Source: Chenggangzhangella methanolivorans (GTDB lineage: Bacteria; Pseudomonadota; Alphaproteobacteria; Rhizobiales; Methylopilaceae). From it: a DNA stretch of 64,000 bases. Where the stretch lies: NCBI RefSeq assembly GCF_019797865.1, contig NZ_CP081869.1:4106501-4170500 (forward strand), read 5' to 3'. Below the pieces are notes generated by a model that saw only the letters and a program-made list of their open reading frames with translations, did not search any database and had not been told where the DNA came from. Of this stretch, positions 49,018-57,750 are shown one piece after another. The translations under genes were made by a program, and so were the position numbers. Position 1 is the first letter of the stretch; the number at the start of each line of letters is the position of its first letter.

Positions 49018-49950
49018 ATGCGCTTCGACCTGCCGGACCTTCGCCTCTTCGTCCATGTCGCCGAGACCGGCAGCATCACCGCGGGGGCGTTGCGCGCCAA
49101 TCTCGCGCTCGCCTCGGCGAGCGAACGGGTGAGGGCGATGGAGACCTACGCCGGCGCCGCGCTCGTCGAGCGGCTGCACCGCGGCGTCGCGCTCACGCCC
49201 GCCGGCCGCGCGCTGCTGCACCACGCCCGCGAGATTCTCGAGCGCCACGAGCGGCTTGGGGCCGAGCTCGCGCGTTTCGGATCGGGGCTGAGGGGCCATG
49301 TGCGCATGGTCGCCAACACCACGGCGATCGCCGAGCATCTGCCCGAGCCGCTCGCCGCGTTCCTCGCCGCCCACCCGCATGTCGACGTCGATCTCGAGGA
49401 GCGTCTGAGCCGCGAGGTGTTCGAGGCGGTGGCGGCGGGGCGCGCCGAGGTCGGGGTCGCGTCCGACCAGGTCGATTGGGGCGAGCTCGACACCCGCACG
49501 TTCCGCCGCGATCAGCTCGCCATGGTGGCGGCGCGCGACCATCCGCTTGGCGGCCTGAGACGCGTCGCCTTCTCCGAGACGCTCGCCTACGAGCATGTCG
49601 GGCTCGGCGCGGGCGCCGCGCTTCAGGACTATCTCGCCGGGCAGGCGCGGCGGCTCGGCGCGACCATGTCGCTGCGCATCCGGGTGCGCGGCTTCGTGGC
49701 GGTGTGCCGGATGGCCGAACAGGGCGTCGGCGTCGGCATCGTGCCGGCGATCACGGCGCGGCGCGCGCGGCGGTCCATGGCGATCCGCGTCGTGCCGTTG
49801 TCCGACCCCTGGGCCGCCCGCGCGCTCGTGGTGGCGACGCGGCGCGGCGCGCTGACGCCCTACGCCGCGGCGCTCGTCGCCTGGCTCGCGGACGGGCCGG
49901 GGGCGGGCGAGGCTACTCGAACGTCACGGTCGTCTTGTTCGGCGCGATGA
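49018..49950 (+). CDS. LysR family transcriptional regulator
   Basis: 310 aa. The N-terminal helix-turn-helix is LRLFVHVAETGSITAGALRANLALASASERVRAMETYAGAALVERLHRG. The effector domain has AEHLPEPLAAFLAAHPHVDVDLEERLSREV and VRGFVAVCRMAEQGVGVGIVPAI. It is divergent from the TSUP transporter gene. Its last 38 bases overlap the convergent L,D-transpeptidase gene, and the final residues (RTSRSSCSAR) read like out-of-frame sequence, so the natural end may be earlier or shifted. Confidence 0.88.
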   Translation: MRFDLPDLRLFVHVAETGSITAGALRANLALASASERVRAMETYAGAALVERLHRGVALTPAGRALLHHAREILERHERLGAELARFGSGLRGHVRMVANTTAIAEHLPEPLAAFLAAHPHVDVDLEERLSREVFEAVAAGRAEVGVASDQVDWGELDTRTFRRDQLAMVAARDHPLGGLRRVAFSETLAYEHVGLGAGAALQDYLAGQARRLGATMSLRIRVRGFVAVCRMAEQGVGVGIVPAITARRARRSMAIRVVPLSDPWAARALVVATRRGALTPYAAALVAWLADGPGAGEATRTSRSSCSAR

Positions 49951-51034
49951 TCGCGCCGAGCTCGGCCGCGTCCCAATTGGTGAGGCGCACGCAGCCGTGG
50001 CTCGAGGTCTTGCTGATCTCGGAGGGCTCCGGCGTGCCGTGGATGCCGTAGGTCGGCTTGGTGAGGTCGATCCACATCGAGCCCACCGGCCCATTCGGCC
50101 CCGGCGGCAGCACGAGGCGGCGGCGGTTCTTGCCCTGCTGGAAGTTCTTCTTCGGGTCGTAGATGTAGTGCGGATTCGGGAACGCCTTCGTCACCTTCAT
50201 CGCGCCCGACGGCGAGGGCGTGTCGGGCGAGCCGATGGTGGCGGGAGCGGCGATCAGGATCTTGCCCGTATCGTCATAGGCGCGGAGCTCCCCCTCCTTC
50301 TTGTCCACCACGATCCGCGCCGCGCGGCCCGTCGGCGCGCCGGTCTCGGCGACCAGCAGACGCGCGCCGGCCGCGCCGAAGTCGGCGCCCGGGTTCATCG
50401 CCTTCAGGAAGCGCTCGTCCATGTGGAAGCGCTCGGCCAGCATCTCGGCCGCGTCGCGGAAGCCGATCTCCTTCATCTTCGCGAGCTTGGCGTAGTCCTT
50501 CGGCAGCGGCTTTCCGACATAGCGGCCCCCGACGTCCTCCCGGGTGAGCTCGTAGACCCTGGTGGCCTTGCCCTGGTCCACGGAGAGCGCGCGCCAGAAC
50601 GGCTCGTCGATCCCGCCCTCGATCGGCATCGCGCGCATGATGCGGAAGGCGCGCACGGCCTTCTTCAGATTGTCGCCGTCGCGCCCGTCGATGACGCCGG
50701 GCGAGGCGTGGGCGCGGTCGAGCAGGATCTGGACGCGGATGAGAAACGCGTCGGGCGGCGCGTTGCGGCGGGCCTTCTCGGTCTCGGCCTTTTGCTTCAG
50801 CGCTTCCGCCCGCGCCTTGCGCGCGGCGCGGGAGCGGCCTTCGGCGGTCTCGAGCGCCTTGGCCAGCCGATCGTCCTCGGCGGCTTGAGCGTCCATGCGG
50901 GCGCGCCAGTCCTCGAAGCGCGCCGCGTCGATGTCGGCCTCGGAAGGCGGCGGAGGAGGCGGCGGCGGCGCGCCATACGCCGCCACGGGGGCGAGGAGCG
51001 CCGCGACGAGAACGAAGCGTGCCAGAAACGTCAT
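49913..51034 (-). CDS. L,D-transpeptidase with N-terminal coiled coil
   Basis: 373 aa from the ATG at 51034, intact. A signal peptide (MTFLARFVLVAALLAPVAAYGAP) and a nine-Pro run lead to a Lys/Ala-rich coiled coil (RLAKALETAEGRSRAARKARAEALKQ). A peptidoglycan-binding-like segment follows (RVQILLDRAHASPGVIDGRDGDNLKKAVRAFR). The C-terminal YkuD domain has IVVDKKEGELRAYDDTGK, TYGIHGTPEPSEI and the catalytic SHGCVRLTNWDA. It would cross-link peptidoglycan. It is of the ErfK type and unlike the transpeptidase at 34 kb outside the YkuD domain. Confidence 0.92.
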   Translation of the reverse strand: MTFLARFVLVAALLAPVAAYGAPPPPPPPPSEADIDAARFEDWRARMDAQAAEDDRLAKALETAEGRSRAARKARAEALKQKAETEKARRNAPPDAFLIRVQILLDRAHASPGVIDGRDGDNLKKAVRAFRIMRAMPIEGGIDEPFWRALSVDQGKATRVYELTREDVGGRYVGKPLPKDYAKLAKMKEIGFRDAAEMLAERFHMDERFLKAMNPGADFGAAGARLLVAETGAPTGRAARIVVDKKEGELRAYDDTGKILIAAPATIGSPDTPSPSGAMKVTKAFPNPHYIYDPKKNFQQGKNRRRLVLPPGPNGPVGSMWIDLTKPTYGIHGTPEPSEISKTSSHGCVRLTNWDAAELGAIIAPNKTTVTFE

Positions 51035-51302
51035 GCGACCGCCGTCCGATGCGTCCGGCCGCGGGGGCCGCGCCGGAACGACCCTCCGGCGAAAGCCGCA
51101 AGGTCTTACCGTCTTCACACGCGCCGAGGGGACGGCGCCCTGCGGCGCCGCGACCGCAAAGCCGCCGTCGTTTAGCTTAAATGATGCATTTCCTCCGGTT
51201 TCGATCCCGCTCAGGCTATCGTGACCGGACGACGCGCGCCGCGGACCGTCGATGGTCTAGAAGAAGCGCCGGATCGGGGATGCGTATCGGAGTCTTCGGA
51301 CT

Positions 51303-51878
51303 ATGAGTTCCAGAATGGGCCGCAGGCGGCTCTCCTTCGCGGCGCTGGCGGGACTGGCGATCGCAGCCGCAGCGCCCGCCGCAGCCGAGCCGGCGCGGGA
51401 CGAGGCGACGGGCCTCTCGGTCGAGCCGCCGGCCGGATATGCGGTCCGCAAGGCCGAGGGCGATCCGCGCTACGCCGTGGTCTACGCCGTGCAGAAGCAG
51501 GGCGAGGAGGACACCGGCTGCAAGATCGCGTTCCAGCCGACGCCGCCGACCGCCGGCTCCCCCGCGCTCAGCCAGGACGACATCAACGCCTTCACCCGCA
51601 AGAAGGAATGGACCGACCTCGTCCGCGCCACGCTCGCGCTGCGCTACGAGGTCGCGGCCGTGGAGCCGTTCGAGCATCAGGGCCTGATGGGCGCCGAGGT
51701 GGTGGCCGACTTCAAGCCCGTCGAGGGCGAGGAGAAGCCGCCGGAGGTGCGCTCCTATCTCGTCGTGATGGACACGCCGAAGGGCCGCACCACGATCGTC
51801 TGCGTCGGTGACAAGGCCGGCTTCGCCGCGCGGCGCGGCGAGTTCGAGGCGATCGCCCGCTCGGTCACTCCGCGCTGA
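51303..51878 (+). CDS. exported hypothetical protein, 191 aa
   Basis: A signal peptide, MSSRMGRRRLSFAALAGLAIAAAAPAAAEP, precedes a soluble domain. It begins ATGLSVEPPAGYAVRKAEGD, has two Cys (DTGCKIAF and TIVCVGDK), and ends FEAIARSVTPR, the last strand and helix of the fold. The pattern is like periplasmic proteins built around a 'SVEPPAGY... F..I..S' fold, but I cannot name the family. Confidence 0.65.
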   Translation: MSSRMGRRRLSFAALAGLAIAAAAPAAAEPARDEATGLSVEPPAGYAVRKAEGDPRYAVVYAVQKQGEEDTGCKIAFQPTPPTAGSPALSQDDINAFTRKKEWTDLVRATLALRYEVAAVEPFEHQGLMGAEVVADFKPVEGEEKPPEVRSYLVVMDTPKGRTTIVCVGDKAGFAARRGEFEAIARSVTPR

Positions 51879-51998
51879 GCCTTCGGGTTACGATGACGTG
51901 ATCCCCTGACCGCAAGCCTTAGCCGCGGGCCGCGGGGCTGTATAGGGTGGCGGGAGCGGGATCCTCCGCGGGCTGCGACAGCGGGGCATCAAGCCGAC

Positions 51999-52904
51999 AT
52001 GACCGATCGTCCCGAGGCTTCGCGGCCCGACCGGTGCGCGATCGCGCTCTATGACCGCTTCACCCATGGCGAGATGAGCCGCCGCGAGTTTCTCGACCGG
52101 CTCGCTCTGCTCGCAGGCACCGCCGCAGGCGCCTCGGCGCTGCTCTCGAGCCTCTCCAACGACTACGCCCGCGCCGCGATCGTCGCGCCGGACGACCGGC
52201 GGCTCGCGATCGACCGCGTCTCCTACGACGCCGCCGACGGCAAGATCTCGGGCCTGCTCGCCCGGCCCAAAAGCGGCGACAAGCGCCCGGCGGTCTTGGT
52301 GATCCACGAGAACCGCGGCCTCAACCCGCACATCGAGGACGTGACGCGCCGGCTCGGCGTCTCGGGCTTCCTCGCTTTCGGCGTCGACCTGCTGTCGCCC
52401 GCCGGCGGCACGCCGGCCGACGAGGACAAGGCGCGCGAGATGATCGGCGCGCTCGATCTCGAGAAGGCGACCGCGGAGCTCGTCGCCGCCGTGACCTTCC
52501 TGAAGGACCACCCGGAGTCGAACGGCTCGGTCGGCGCGGTCGGCTTCTGCTGGGGCGGCGGCATGGCGAACCGGCTCGCGGTCGCCTCGCCCGACCTCAA
52601 GGCGTCGGTCGCCTATTACGGCAAGGCGCTTCCTCCCGACCAGGCAGCCAAGGTGCGCGCGCCGCTGCTGCTGCACTACGCCGGGCTCGACGAGCGCATC
52701 AATGTCGACGTCCCGGCCTTCGAGGACGCGCTGAAAGCGAACGAGAAGGAGTTCGAGGTCGAGTTCTACGAAGGCGTCGACCACGCCTTCAACAACGACG
52801 CCAATCCCGCGCGCTACGAACGACGCGCGGCGGCGCTCGCCTGGGACCGCACGATCGCCTTTCTGGAAGGGCGCCTGGGGGCGGCCGTTCCGCCCACCCG
52901 ATAA
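51999..52904 (+). CDS. dienelactone hydrolase family protein with N-terminal signal
   Basis: 301 aa, intact. A Tat-like segment MSRREFLDRLALLAGTAAGASALLSSL lies at residues 26-52. The alpha/beta hydrolase core shows AVLVIHENRGLNPHIEDVTRRL, nucleophile Cys in GFCWGGGMANRL, Asp in HYAGLDERI and His in VDHAFNNDANPARY, the Cys-Asp-His triad of the DLH family. It hydrolyses dienelactone-like esters or lactones, probably outside the cytoplasm. No catechol genes are near, so the substrate is unknown. Confidence 0.88.
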   Translation: MTDRPEASRPDRCAIALYDRFTHGEMSRREFLDRLALLAGTAAGASALLSSLSNDYARAAIVAPDDRRLAIDRVSYDAADGKISGLLARPKSGDKRPAVLVIHENRGLNPHIEDVTRRLGVSGFLAFGVDLLSPAGGTPADEDKAREMIGALDLEKATAELVAAVTFLKDHPESNGSVGAVGFCWGGGMANRLAVASPDLKASVAYYGKALPPDQAAKVRAPLLLHYAGLDERINVDVPAFEDALKANEKEFEVEFYEGVDHAFNNDANPARYERRAAALAWDRTIAFLEGRLGAAVPPTR

Positions 52905-52932
52905 CGGTTCGAATTTTTTTTCAGAAGTCCGG

Positions 52933-53072
52933 AACCGGGTTCGGGGCTCTGCGTTCTGTGCTCGAAAGCTCGCCAAGACGAGCTTTTGGACAGGCGACCG
53001 GATCCCCCGACTGGTCAGCCTCACGAAGGCGGAACCGCTACCCCCCGAGGCGGTTCCGCCTTTTTCTTTTTC
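52933..53072 (+). ncRNA. structured RNA candidate with 6S-like shape
   Basis: The 128 bases after the hydrolase gene fold into one long hairpin. The closing helix uses GGGG (52943-52946) against CCCC (53004-53008). An internal bubble has about nine bases on one side (52947-52955) and ten on the other (52994-53003). The end hairpin is CGAAAGCTCG-CCAAGA-CGAGCTTTTG (52963-52988) capped by CTGT/ACAG. A large symmetric bubble in a long hairpin is the shape of 6S RNA. A strong terminator ends the unit. Identity is inferred from shape only; a gene leader or attenuator is also possible. Confidence 0.35.
53027..53071 (+). terminator. strong Rho-independent terminator
   Basis: AGGCGGAACCGC (53027-53038) pairs perfectly with GCGGTTCCGCCT (53050-53061), followed by TTTTCTTTTTC. 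It ends either the hydrolase transcript or the separate RNA unit upstream. Confidence 0.93.
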
Positions 53073-53160
53073 TGCGCCCCATCACGGACAGGCGGCAGGC
53101 GGCGGTTCGCCCATTTCGGCGAAAACGCACCCCGCTCTAGCGACGGCCGGCGGCGACGCC

Positions 53161-54164
53161 TCAAGCCTTTCCGATCGCCGCCTCGAATGTCGCGACCAGC
53201 GGCGGCTCCGGCTCGAACACGTCCTCGAGCGTCGCGACCGTCACGGTCCCGGCGCCGGCCGAGCGCAGCGCCTCGATCACCGCGAACACCGCCTTCTTGG
53301 GCGCATGAAGCACCAGCGGCGCGCCCTCGACCGGCGGGCCGAACGGGGCGCGGGCGTCGAAGCGGGCGGCGAGGTCCACGATCTGGCGCTCCATCCGGGT
53401 CGACATCTGGGCGCGGATCTCGCGCACGGCGCGGGCGCGGGTCTCCGCTGCGATCCGGGTCATGATCGTGCGGCCGGCCGCGCGCGCGGACGCGCTCCAC
53501 GGCGCGGCGAGGCTCGCGACGAGCTGCGCCTGGCTCTTCAGCATCACGCCGTCGTCGAGAACCTTCAGGGCGTTGGCCTTCAGCGTCGCGCCCGTGGTGG
53601 TGATGTCCACCACGACGTCGGCCGCGCCGGCGGCGGGCGCGCCCTCGGTCGCGCCGGCGCTCTCCACGATCCGGTAGTTGGAGACGCCGCGTCCGGGCCG
53701 CCCGTCGGCCGGCGCCTTCCAGGCGAAGAAGCCGCGGGTGAGGTTCACGTATTTCGTCGCGCGCAGGCGCTTGCCGTGGCGCCGCCGCATGTCGTCGGCG
53801 ACGTCGTCGAGGTCGGCCATGGTGGCGACGTCGATCCAGGCCTGCGGAACCGCCACGACGACGTCGGCGTAACCGAAGCCAAGCGGCTGCAGCAGTTTTA
53901 CGCGCGTGTCCGCGTCGGAAATGTTCTCGCGGATCAGGTCTTCGCCCGTGACGCCGAGATGGATCGCGCCGCTCGCGAGCTGGCCGGCGATCTCCGACGC
54001 CGAGAGATAGGCGACCTCGACGTCGGCGAGGTCCGCGATCGCGCCGCGATAGTCGCGCGCGCCGCCGGGCTGCACGAAGGTGAGGCCCGCGCGCCCGAAG
54101 AAGGACGCGACGTTCTCCTGAAGGCGCCCTTCGAGGGCACGCCGAGAATGAGCTTCCCGCTCAT
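53161..54164 (-). CDS. hisG: ATP phosphoribosyltransferase HisG (frameshifted)
   Basis: About 334 aa after repair. The ATG at 54164 overlaps the hisZ stop (ATGA). MSGKLILGVPSKG continues, with one C added near 54126, into RLQENVASFFGRAGLTFVQPGGARDYRG. Key features are IHLGVTGEDLIRE, LLQPLGFGYADVVVAVP, RLRATKYVNLTRGFFAWK and the PRPP loop VVDITTTGATLKANALKVL. HisG makes phosphoribosyl-ATP from ATP and PRPP, the first step of histidine synthesis. It depends on HisZ when of this type. The remaining his genes are elsewhere. Confidence 0.94.
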
Positions 54165-55252
54165 GGCCGGGCCTCCCCGAACCGGTCGAGCCAGAGCGCG
54201 AAGCCGACGCCGGGCGAAGGCTCGCGCGCGCCGAGCGCCGAAAGCAGCCCGTCGTACCGCCCGCCGCCCGCGAGCGCCGCGCCGGTGGCGGGGTCGGCCA
54301 GCTCGAACACGAGGCCGGTGTAATAGTCGAGCCCGCGGCCAAAGCGCGCCGAGAACCGCATGTCGTCGACCGGCAGCCCGGCGGCGCGGAAGGCGTCGAG
54401 CCGCGCGCGCAGCGCGTCGACGGCGCTGCGCACCTTCGGCGCGCCGCCCTCGGCGACGAAGTCGAGTGTGGCGAGCGCGGCAGGCGCCGCCGCGTCGACC
54501 GCGAGGAGGCTCGTGAGCCGCGTCCGGTCCGCGCCGCCGAGCGTCACGGCCTGGGCTTCCGCGCGCTCGAGGAACCGCTCCGCGATCTCGCCCGGCGTGC
54601 GCCCGCCCACCGCCGCGATGCCGGCGAGCGAGAGGAGATCCTCGATCACCGCCTTGCCGGCCTCGGGCCCGGCGGCCGCGAGCGCGGCGTAGAGGCCGGC
54701 ATGCCCGGCCTGGCCGGGCGTCGGCGCGCGGTCGTCGATCGTTCCGCCATGGGCGAGCGCGCGCTTGAGACGGCGGCGATAGCCGACCGGAGCGTCGAGC
54801 GAATCGACCGCGGAGTCGAGGATGGCGCGGTCTCCGAGCCGGATGGTCGGGGAGGGGGCGCCGAGCGCCGCGCAGGCCTCGAGCGCGAGCTTCAGCACCT
54901 CGGTCTCGGCCTCGACGGCGTCGGCGCGTCCGAAGCTTTCGACGCCCGCCTGCCGGGCCTCGCCGCCGTTCGAGCCCTGCCGGAACACCTCGCCTTCGTA
55001 GAAATAGGCGCCCGCGCCCGACGCCTCGCCCTGCGCGATGTGCGCCAGAGCGGTCGGGATGGTGAAGTCGGGCCGCAGGCAGAGTTCCTGGCCCTCGGCG
55101 CCGCTCGTGAGGAAGACGCGCTGGCGAAGCTCCTCGCCCATCACGTCGAGGAACGGCTCCGCCGGCTGCAGCACCGCGGGTTCGACGCGCGCGAAGCCTG
55201 CGGCCTCGAGGCGGTCGACGAAGTCTTTCGGAAGGGTCGCGGCGCGCGGCAT
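54161..55252 (-). CDS. hisZ: ATP phosphoribosyltransferase regulatory subunit HisZ
   Basis: 363 aa, intact. It is a histidyl-tRNA-synthetase-like protein without aminoacylation activity that activates HisG. Class II synthetase-like motifs remain: LRPDFTIPTALAHIA (motif 2 region), GAYFYEGEVFRQGSNGGEARQAGVESFGR and GGGRYDGLLSALG near the C-terminus. The C-terminal anticodon-binding domain of true HisRS is missing, as expected. It overlaps hisG by four bases (ATGA), so the two subunits are coupled. Confidence 0.94.
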   Translation of the reverse strand: MPRAATLPKDFVDRLEAAGFARVEPAVLQPAEPFLDVMGEELRQRVFLTSGAEGQELCLRPDFTIPTALAHIAQGEASGAGAYFYEGEVFRQGSNGGEARQAGVESFGRADAVEAETEVLKLALEACAALGAPSPTIRLGDRAILDSAVDSLDAPVGYRRRLKRALAHGGTIDDRAPTPGQAGHAGLYAALAAAGPEAGKAVIEDLLSLAGIAAVGGRTPGEIAERFLERAEAQAVTLGGADRTRLTSLLAVDAAAPAALATLDFVAEGGAPKVRSAVDALRARLDAFRAAGLPVDDMRFSARFGRGLDYYTGLVFELADPATGAALAGGGRYDGLLSALGAREPSPGVGFALWLDRFGEARP

Positions 55253-55385
55253 CGGGAGGAGTTCGGCTGTTGCGGCGAAGAGGATGAACGCCGCGCGTCT
55301 AGCAGGCGCGGCGCCGCCGCGCGACTGTTTTCGCCGAACGCGGTTTCCGCCGCTTGCGCCGCGACCGATCCAGAGGCTAAAAATG

Positions 55386-55402
55386 TGATGTTATAACATT
55401 AA
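55386..55402 (+). promoter_or_regulatory. Zur-like box upstream of the COG0523 GTPase
   Basis: ATGTTATAACAT (55388-55399) is a perfect 12-bp palindrome inside GTGATGTTATAACATTAAC, in an AT-rich patch 17 bases before the ATG at 55417. It matches the alphaproteobacterial Zur motif (around AATGTTATAACATT). Zur represses zinc-acquisition and zinc-chaperone genes when zinc is sufficient. Confidence 0.78.
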
Positions 55403-55416
55403 CATTCGAGGCTTCG

Positions 55417-56625
55417 ATGTCCGACCGCCGCCTTCCCGTCACCGTGCTGTCCGGCTTCCTCGGCGCTGGCAAGACCACGCTGCTGAACCACGTCCTGTCG
55501 AACCGGCAGGGCCTCAAGGTCGCGGTGATCGTCAACGACATGTCGGAGGTGAACGTCGACGCCGATCTCGTGCGCGACGGCGGCGTGCTGCGCGCCGACG
55601 AAACGCTGGTTGAGATGACCAACGGCTGCATATGCTGCACGCTGCGCGACGATCTTTTACGCGAGGTGCGGCGGCTGGCGATGAGCGGGCGCTTCGACCA
55701 TCTCGTCATCGAGTCGACTGGGGTGTCGGAGCCTCTGCCGGTCGCCGCCACCTTCGACTTCCGCGACGAGGACGGCTTTTCGCTCTCCGACGTCGCCCGG
55801 CTCGACACCATGACGACTGTGGTGGACGCCTCGAACCTGCTGCGGGATTTCTCGAGCCGCGACTTTCTGGCGGCCCGCGGCGAGACCGCGGGGGAGGGCG
55901 ACGCGCGCACGCTCGTCGACCTGCTCGTCGACCAGATCGAGTTCGCAGACGTGATCGTGCTGAACAAGGCCTCGGCGGTCGACGCCGAGACGCTGCGGAA
56001 CGTGCGCGGCGTGATCCGCTCGCTCAACGATGAGGCGGCGCTGGTCGAGACCGATTTTGGCCGCGTGAAGCTCGCCGACGTGATCGGCACCGGACGGTTC
56101 GACTTCGACGCCGCGCGGCGGCGACCGACCTGGCTGAAGGAGCTGTTCGGTTTCGCCGACCACACGCCCGAAACCGAGGAGTACGGCGTGAGGAGCTTCA
56201 CGTTCGCCGCCCGGCGGCCGTTCCATCCGGAGCGGTTCGCGGCCTTTCTCGCAGAAGCCTGGCCGGGGCTCGTGCGCGCGAAGGGCCACTTCTGGCTCGC
56301 CACCCGGCCGGATTTCGCGGGCGAGATGTCGCTCGCCGGCGCCGTCTGCCGCACCGAGGGAGCCGGGACCTGGTGGGCCGCGACGCCCCGCCACGCATGG
56401 CCTGAAAGCTCCGAATGGCGCGGCTGGCTGAATGCGCGCTGGGAGGAGGGCTGGGGCGACCGCCGTCAGGAACTGGTCTTTATCGGGATCGGTCTCGAGG
56501 AAGCAGCGATGCGGACCGCGCTCGAGGCGGCGCTGGTCGGGCCGGAGCGGGCGCAGGACGTGGACTGGGCCGCGCTTGCGCGACTGCCCGACCCGTTCCC
56601 GCATTGGCGGCGCGAGGCGGCTTGA
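55417..56625 (+). CDS. COG0523 GTP-binding zinc metallochaperone (ZigA/YeiR type)
   Basis: 402 aa, intact. Walker [10 protein letters not shown] is at residues 13-21, the metal-binding C-x-C-C motif NGCICCTLR with Cys 71, 73 and 74, ESTGVSEP as the switch/Walker B region and VLNKAS as the NKxD-like motif. The C-terminal CobW_C domain contains [15 protein letters not shown] and GHFWLATRP. With the Zur-like box directly upstream it is best read as a zinc-starvation chaperone and not a cobalt CobW. The full 400-residue length fits the ZigA subgroup. Confidence 0.92.
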   Translation: MSDRRLPVTVLSGFLGAGKTTLLNHVLSNRQGLKVAVIVNDMSEVNVDADLVRDGGVLRADETLVEMTNGCICCTLRDDLLREVRRLAMSGRFDHLVIESTGVSEPLPVAATFDFRDEDGFSLSDVARLDTMTTVVDASNLLRDFSSRDFLAARGETAGEGDARTLVDLLVDQIEFADVIVLNKASAVDAETLRNVRGVIRSLNDEAALVETDFGRVKLADVIGTGRFDFDAARRRPTWLKELFGFADHTPETEEYGVRSFTFAARRPFHPERFAAFLAEAWPGLVRAKGHFWLATRPDFAGEMSLAGAVCRTEGAGTWWAATPRHAWPESSEWRGWLNARWEEGWGDRRQELVFIGIGLEEAAMRTALEAALVGPERAQDVDWAALARLPDPFPHWRREAA

Positions 56626-56651
56626 GCGCACGAGCGGCCCGGGCGTAAGAC

Positions 56652-56930
56652 ATGGGCGCCATGGCGTTCCTGTTCCGACGCAATCCGGAAGACCCCGCGC
56701 GCGCCGACGCCTCCCGGCGCGTGGCGGCGCTCGTGCGCGAGATCGTCGGCCTCGACGAGGACGACGCCGTCACCGTGAGCGAGATCGCCTGCGGGGATCC
56801 CGCCTGCGGCGGCGCGGAGACGGTCGTGCTGCTGATGCGCGCCGGGCGAAAGACCGAGGCCGTGAAGCTGATGATGCCGATGGCGCAGGTCGCCGAAGAG
56901 CACGTGCGCCGGGAGTTCTCCGGGCGCTGA
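56652..56930 (+). CDS. small conserved protein downstream of the zinc GTPase
   Basis: 92 aa from 56652; an ATG at 56661 is an alternative. It starts MGAMAFLFRRNPEDP and its centre reads DDAVTVSEIACGDPACGGAETVVLLMRAGRKTEAVKLMMPM, with two Cys spaced C-GDPA-C that could bind a metal. It starts 26 bases after the GTPase stop, so it is probably in the same Zur-controlled unit. I do not know a name for the family. A zinc-related role is inferred from position and Cys spacing. Confidence 0.7.
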   Translation: MGAMAFLFRRNPEDPARADASRRVAALVREIVGLDEDDAVTVSEIACGDPACGGAETVVLLMRAGRKTEAVKLMMPMAQVAEEHVRREFSGR

Positions 56931-56975
56931 AGCGCGCGGGGCCCGCGGCGGCCGCGGAACCCCGGCGCCGTCCGC

Positions 56976-57476
56976 TCACTTTACGTATTTGCCGTTCGCC
57001 TTGAACCCGCAGCCGCCGAAGCTCGCGTCGGCCTTGAGGTCGAACTCGACGAGCAGCCGGCCCTTCTTCTCGGTCGTGCGGAAGTTGGCGACCGTGAAGG
57101 TGACGTTCGGGACCACCTGGACGCCCTTCGAATAGCCGATGCCTTCGCCGGCGAATTCGAGCGATCCGTTCTTGGCCGATTTCAGCTTGATCGCGGTGCC
57201 GCCTGCGATCCGCAGCAGCGCGCCGTCGCCCGAGACGCCGATCTCCGGAAGCACGATCGCCCCCGTCTTCGCGCCGTCGCCGCGGATGCGCGAATAGCCG
57301 ATGTCGATATCCGAGGGTTCGGCGTCGAACTTCGGGAAGAAGCATCTGGCGCCGGCCGCCTGGGACCGGTCGAGCGAGAGATGGAGCTGGCCGTACTCCC
57401 ATTCGCCGGTCGGCGTCTGGGCGTGGGCGGAGGTGGCGGCGAAAACCAGGCAGGCGGCGGCGATCGACTTGCGCAT
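56976..57476 (-). CDS. exported hypothetical protein, 166 aa
   Basis: From the ATG at 57476 there is a clear signal peptide, MRKSIAAACLVFAATSAHAQ. The mature domain starts TPTGEWEYGQLHLSLDRSQAAG and has Cys residues at ARCFFPKF and FGGCGFKANG. Strand-like segments include SRIRGDGAKTGAIVLPEIGVS and VTFTVANFRTTEKKGRLLVEFDL, suggesting a beta-rich fold. The family is not recognised. It converges with the small zinc-linked gene. Confidence 0.65.
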   Translation of the reverse strand: MRKSIAAACLVFAATSAHAQTPTGEWEYGQLHLSLDRSQAAGARCFFPKFDAEPSDIDIGYSRIRGDGAKTGAIVLPEIGVSGDGALLRIAGGTAIKLKSAKNGSLEFAGEGIGYSKGVQVVPNVTFTVANFRTTEKKGRLLVEFDLKADASFGGCGFKANGKYVK

Positions 57477-57750
57477 GTAGGACCCTGTGGAGAAGCGTTC
57501 CGCGGGAGCTCGCGGCGGCGACATGCTTCCATGGGTGGTATTAAGAGGGTGTGTGCGGACCGATTAAAGTGCATTCGGAATGCGGGATCCGTCTTCGACG
57601 AAACCGGCGATCGAGACCGACGCGCAGAGGTCTCATTCACTGTGAGGTGGATTATTTGATCCCCGAGAAACCCGTCATGCGTCGCCGTGGCGCGCGGGGC
57701 GCATGAGACTGCGCCTTGACGGCGACCGGCGCCGCGCTTAGCCGAGGCGC

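Noticed and set aside
55417-56625. The COG0523 GTPase as cobalamin-synthesis CobW
   Set aside because: No cob genes are adjacent and a Zur-like palindrome lies at its promoter, which fits the zinc subgroup better.
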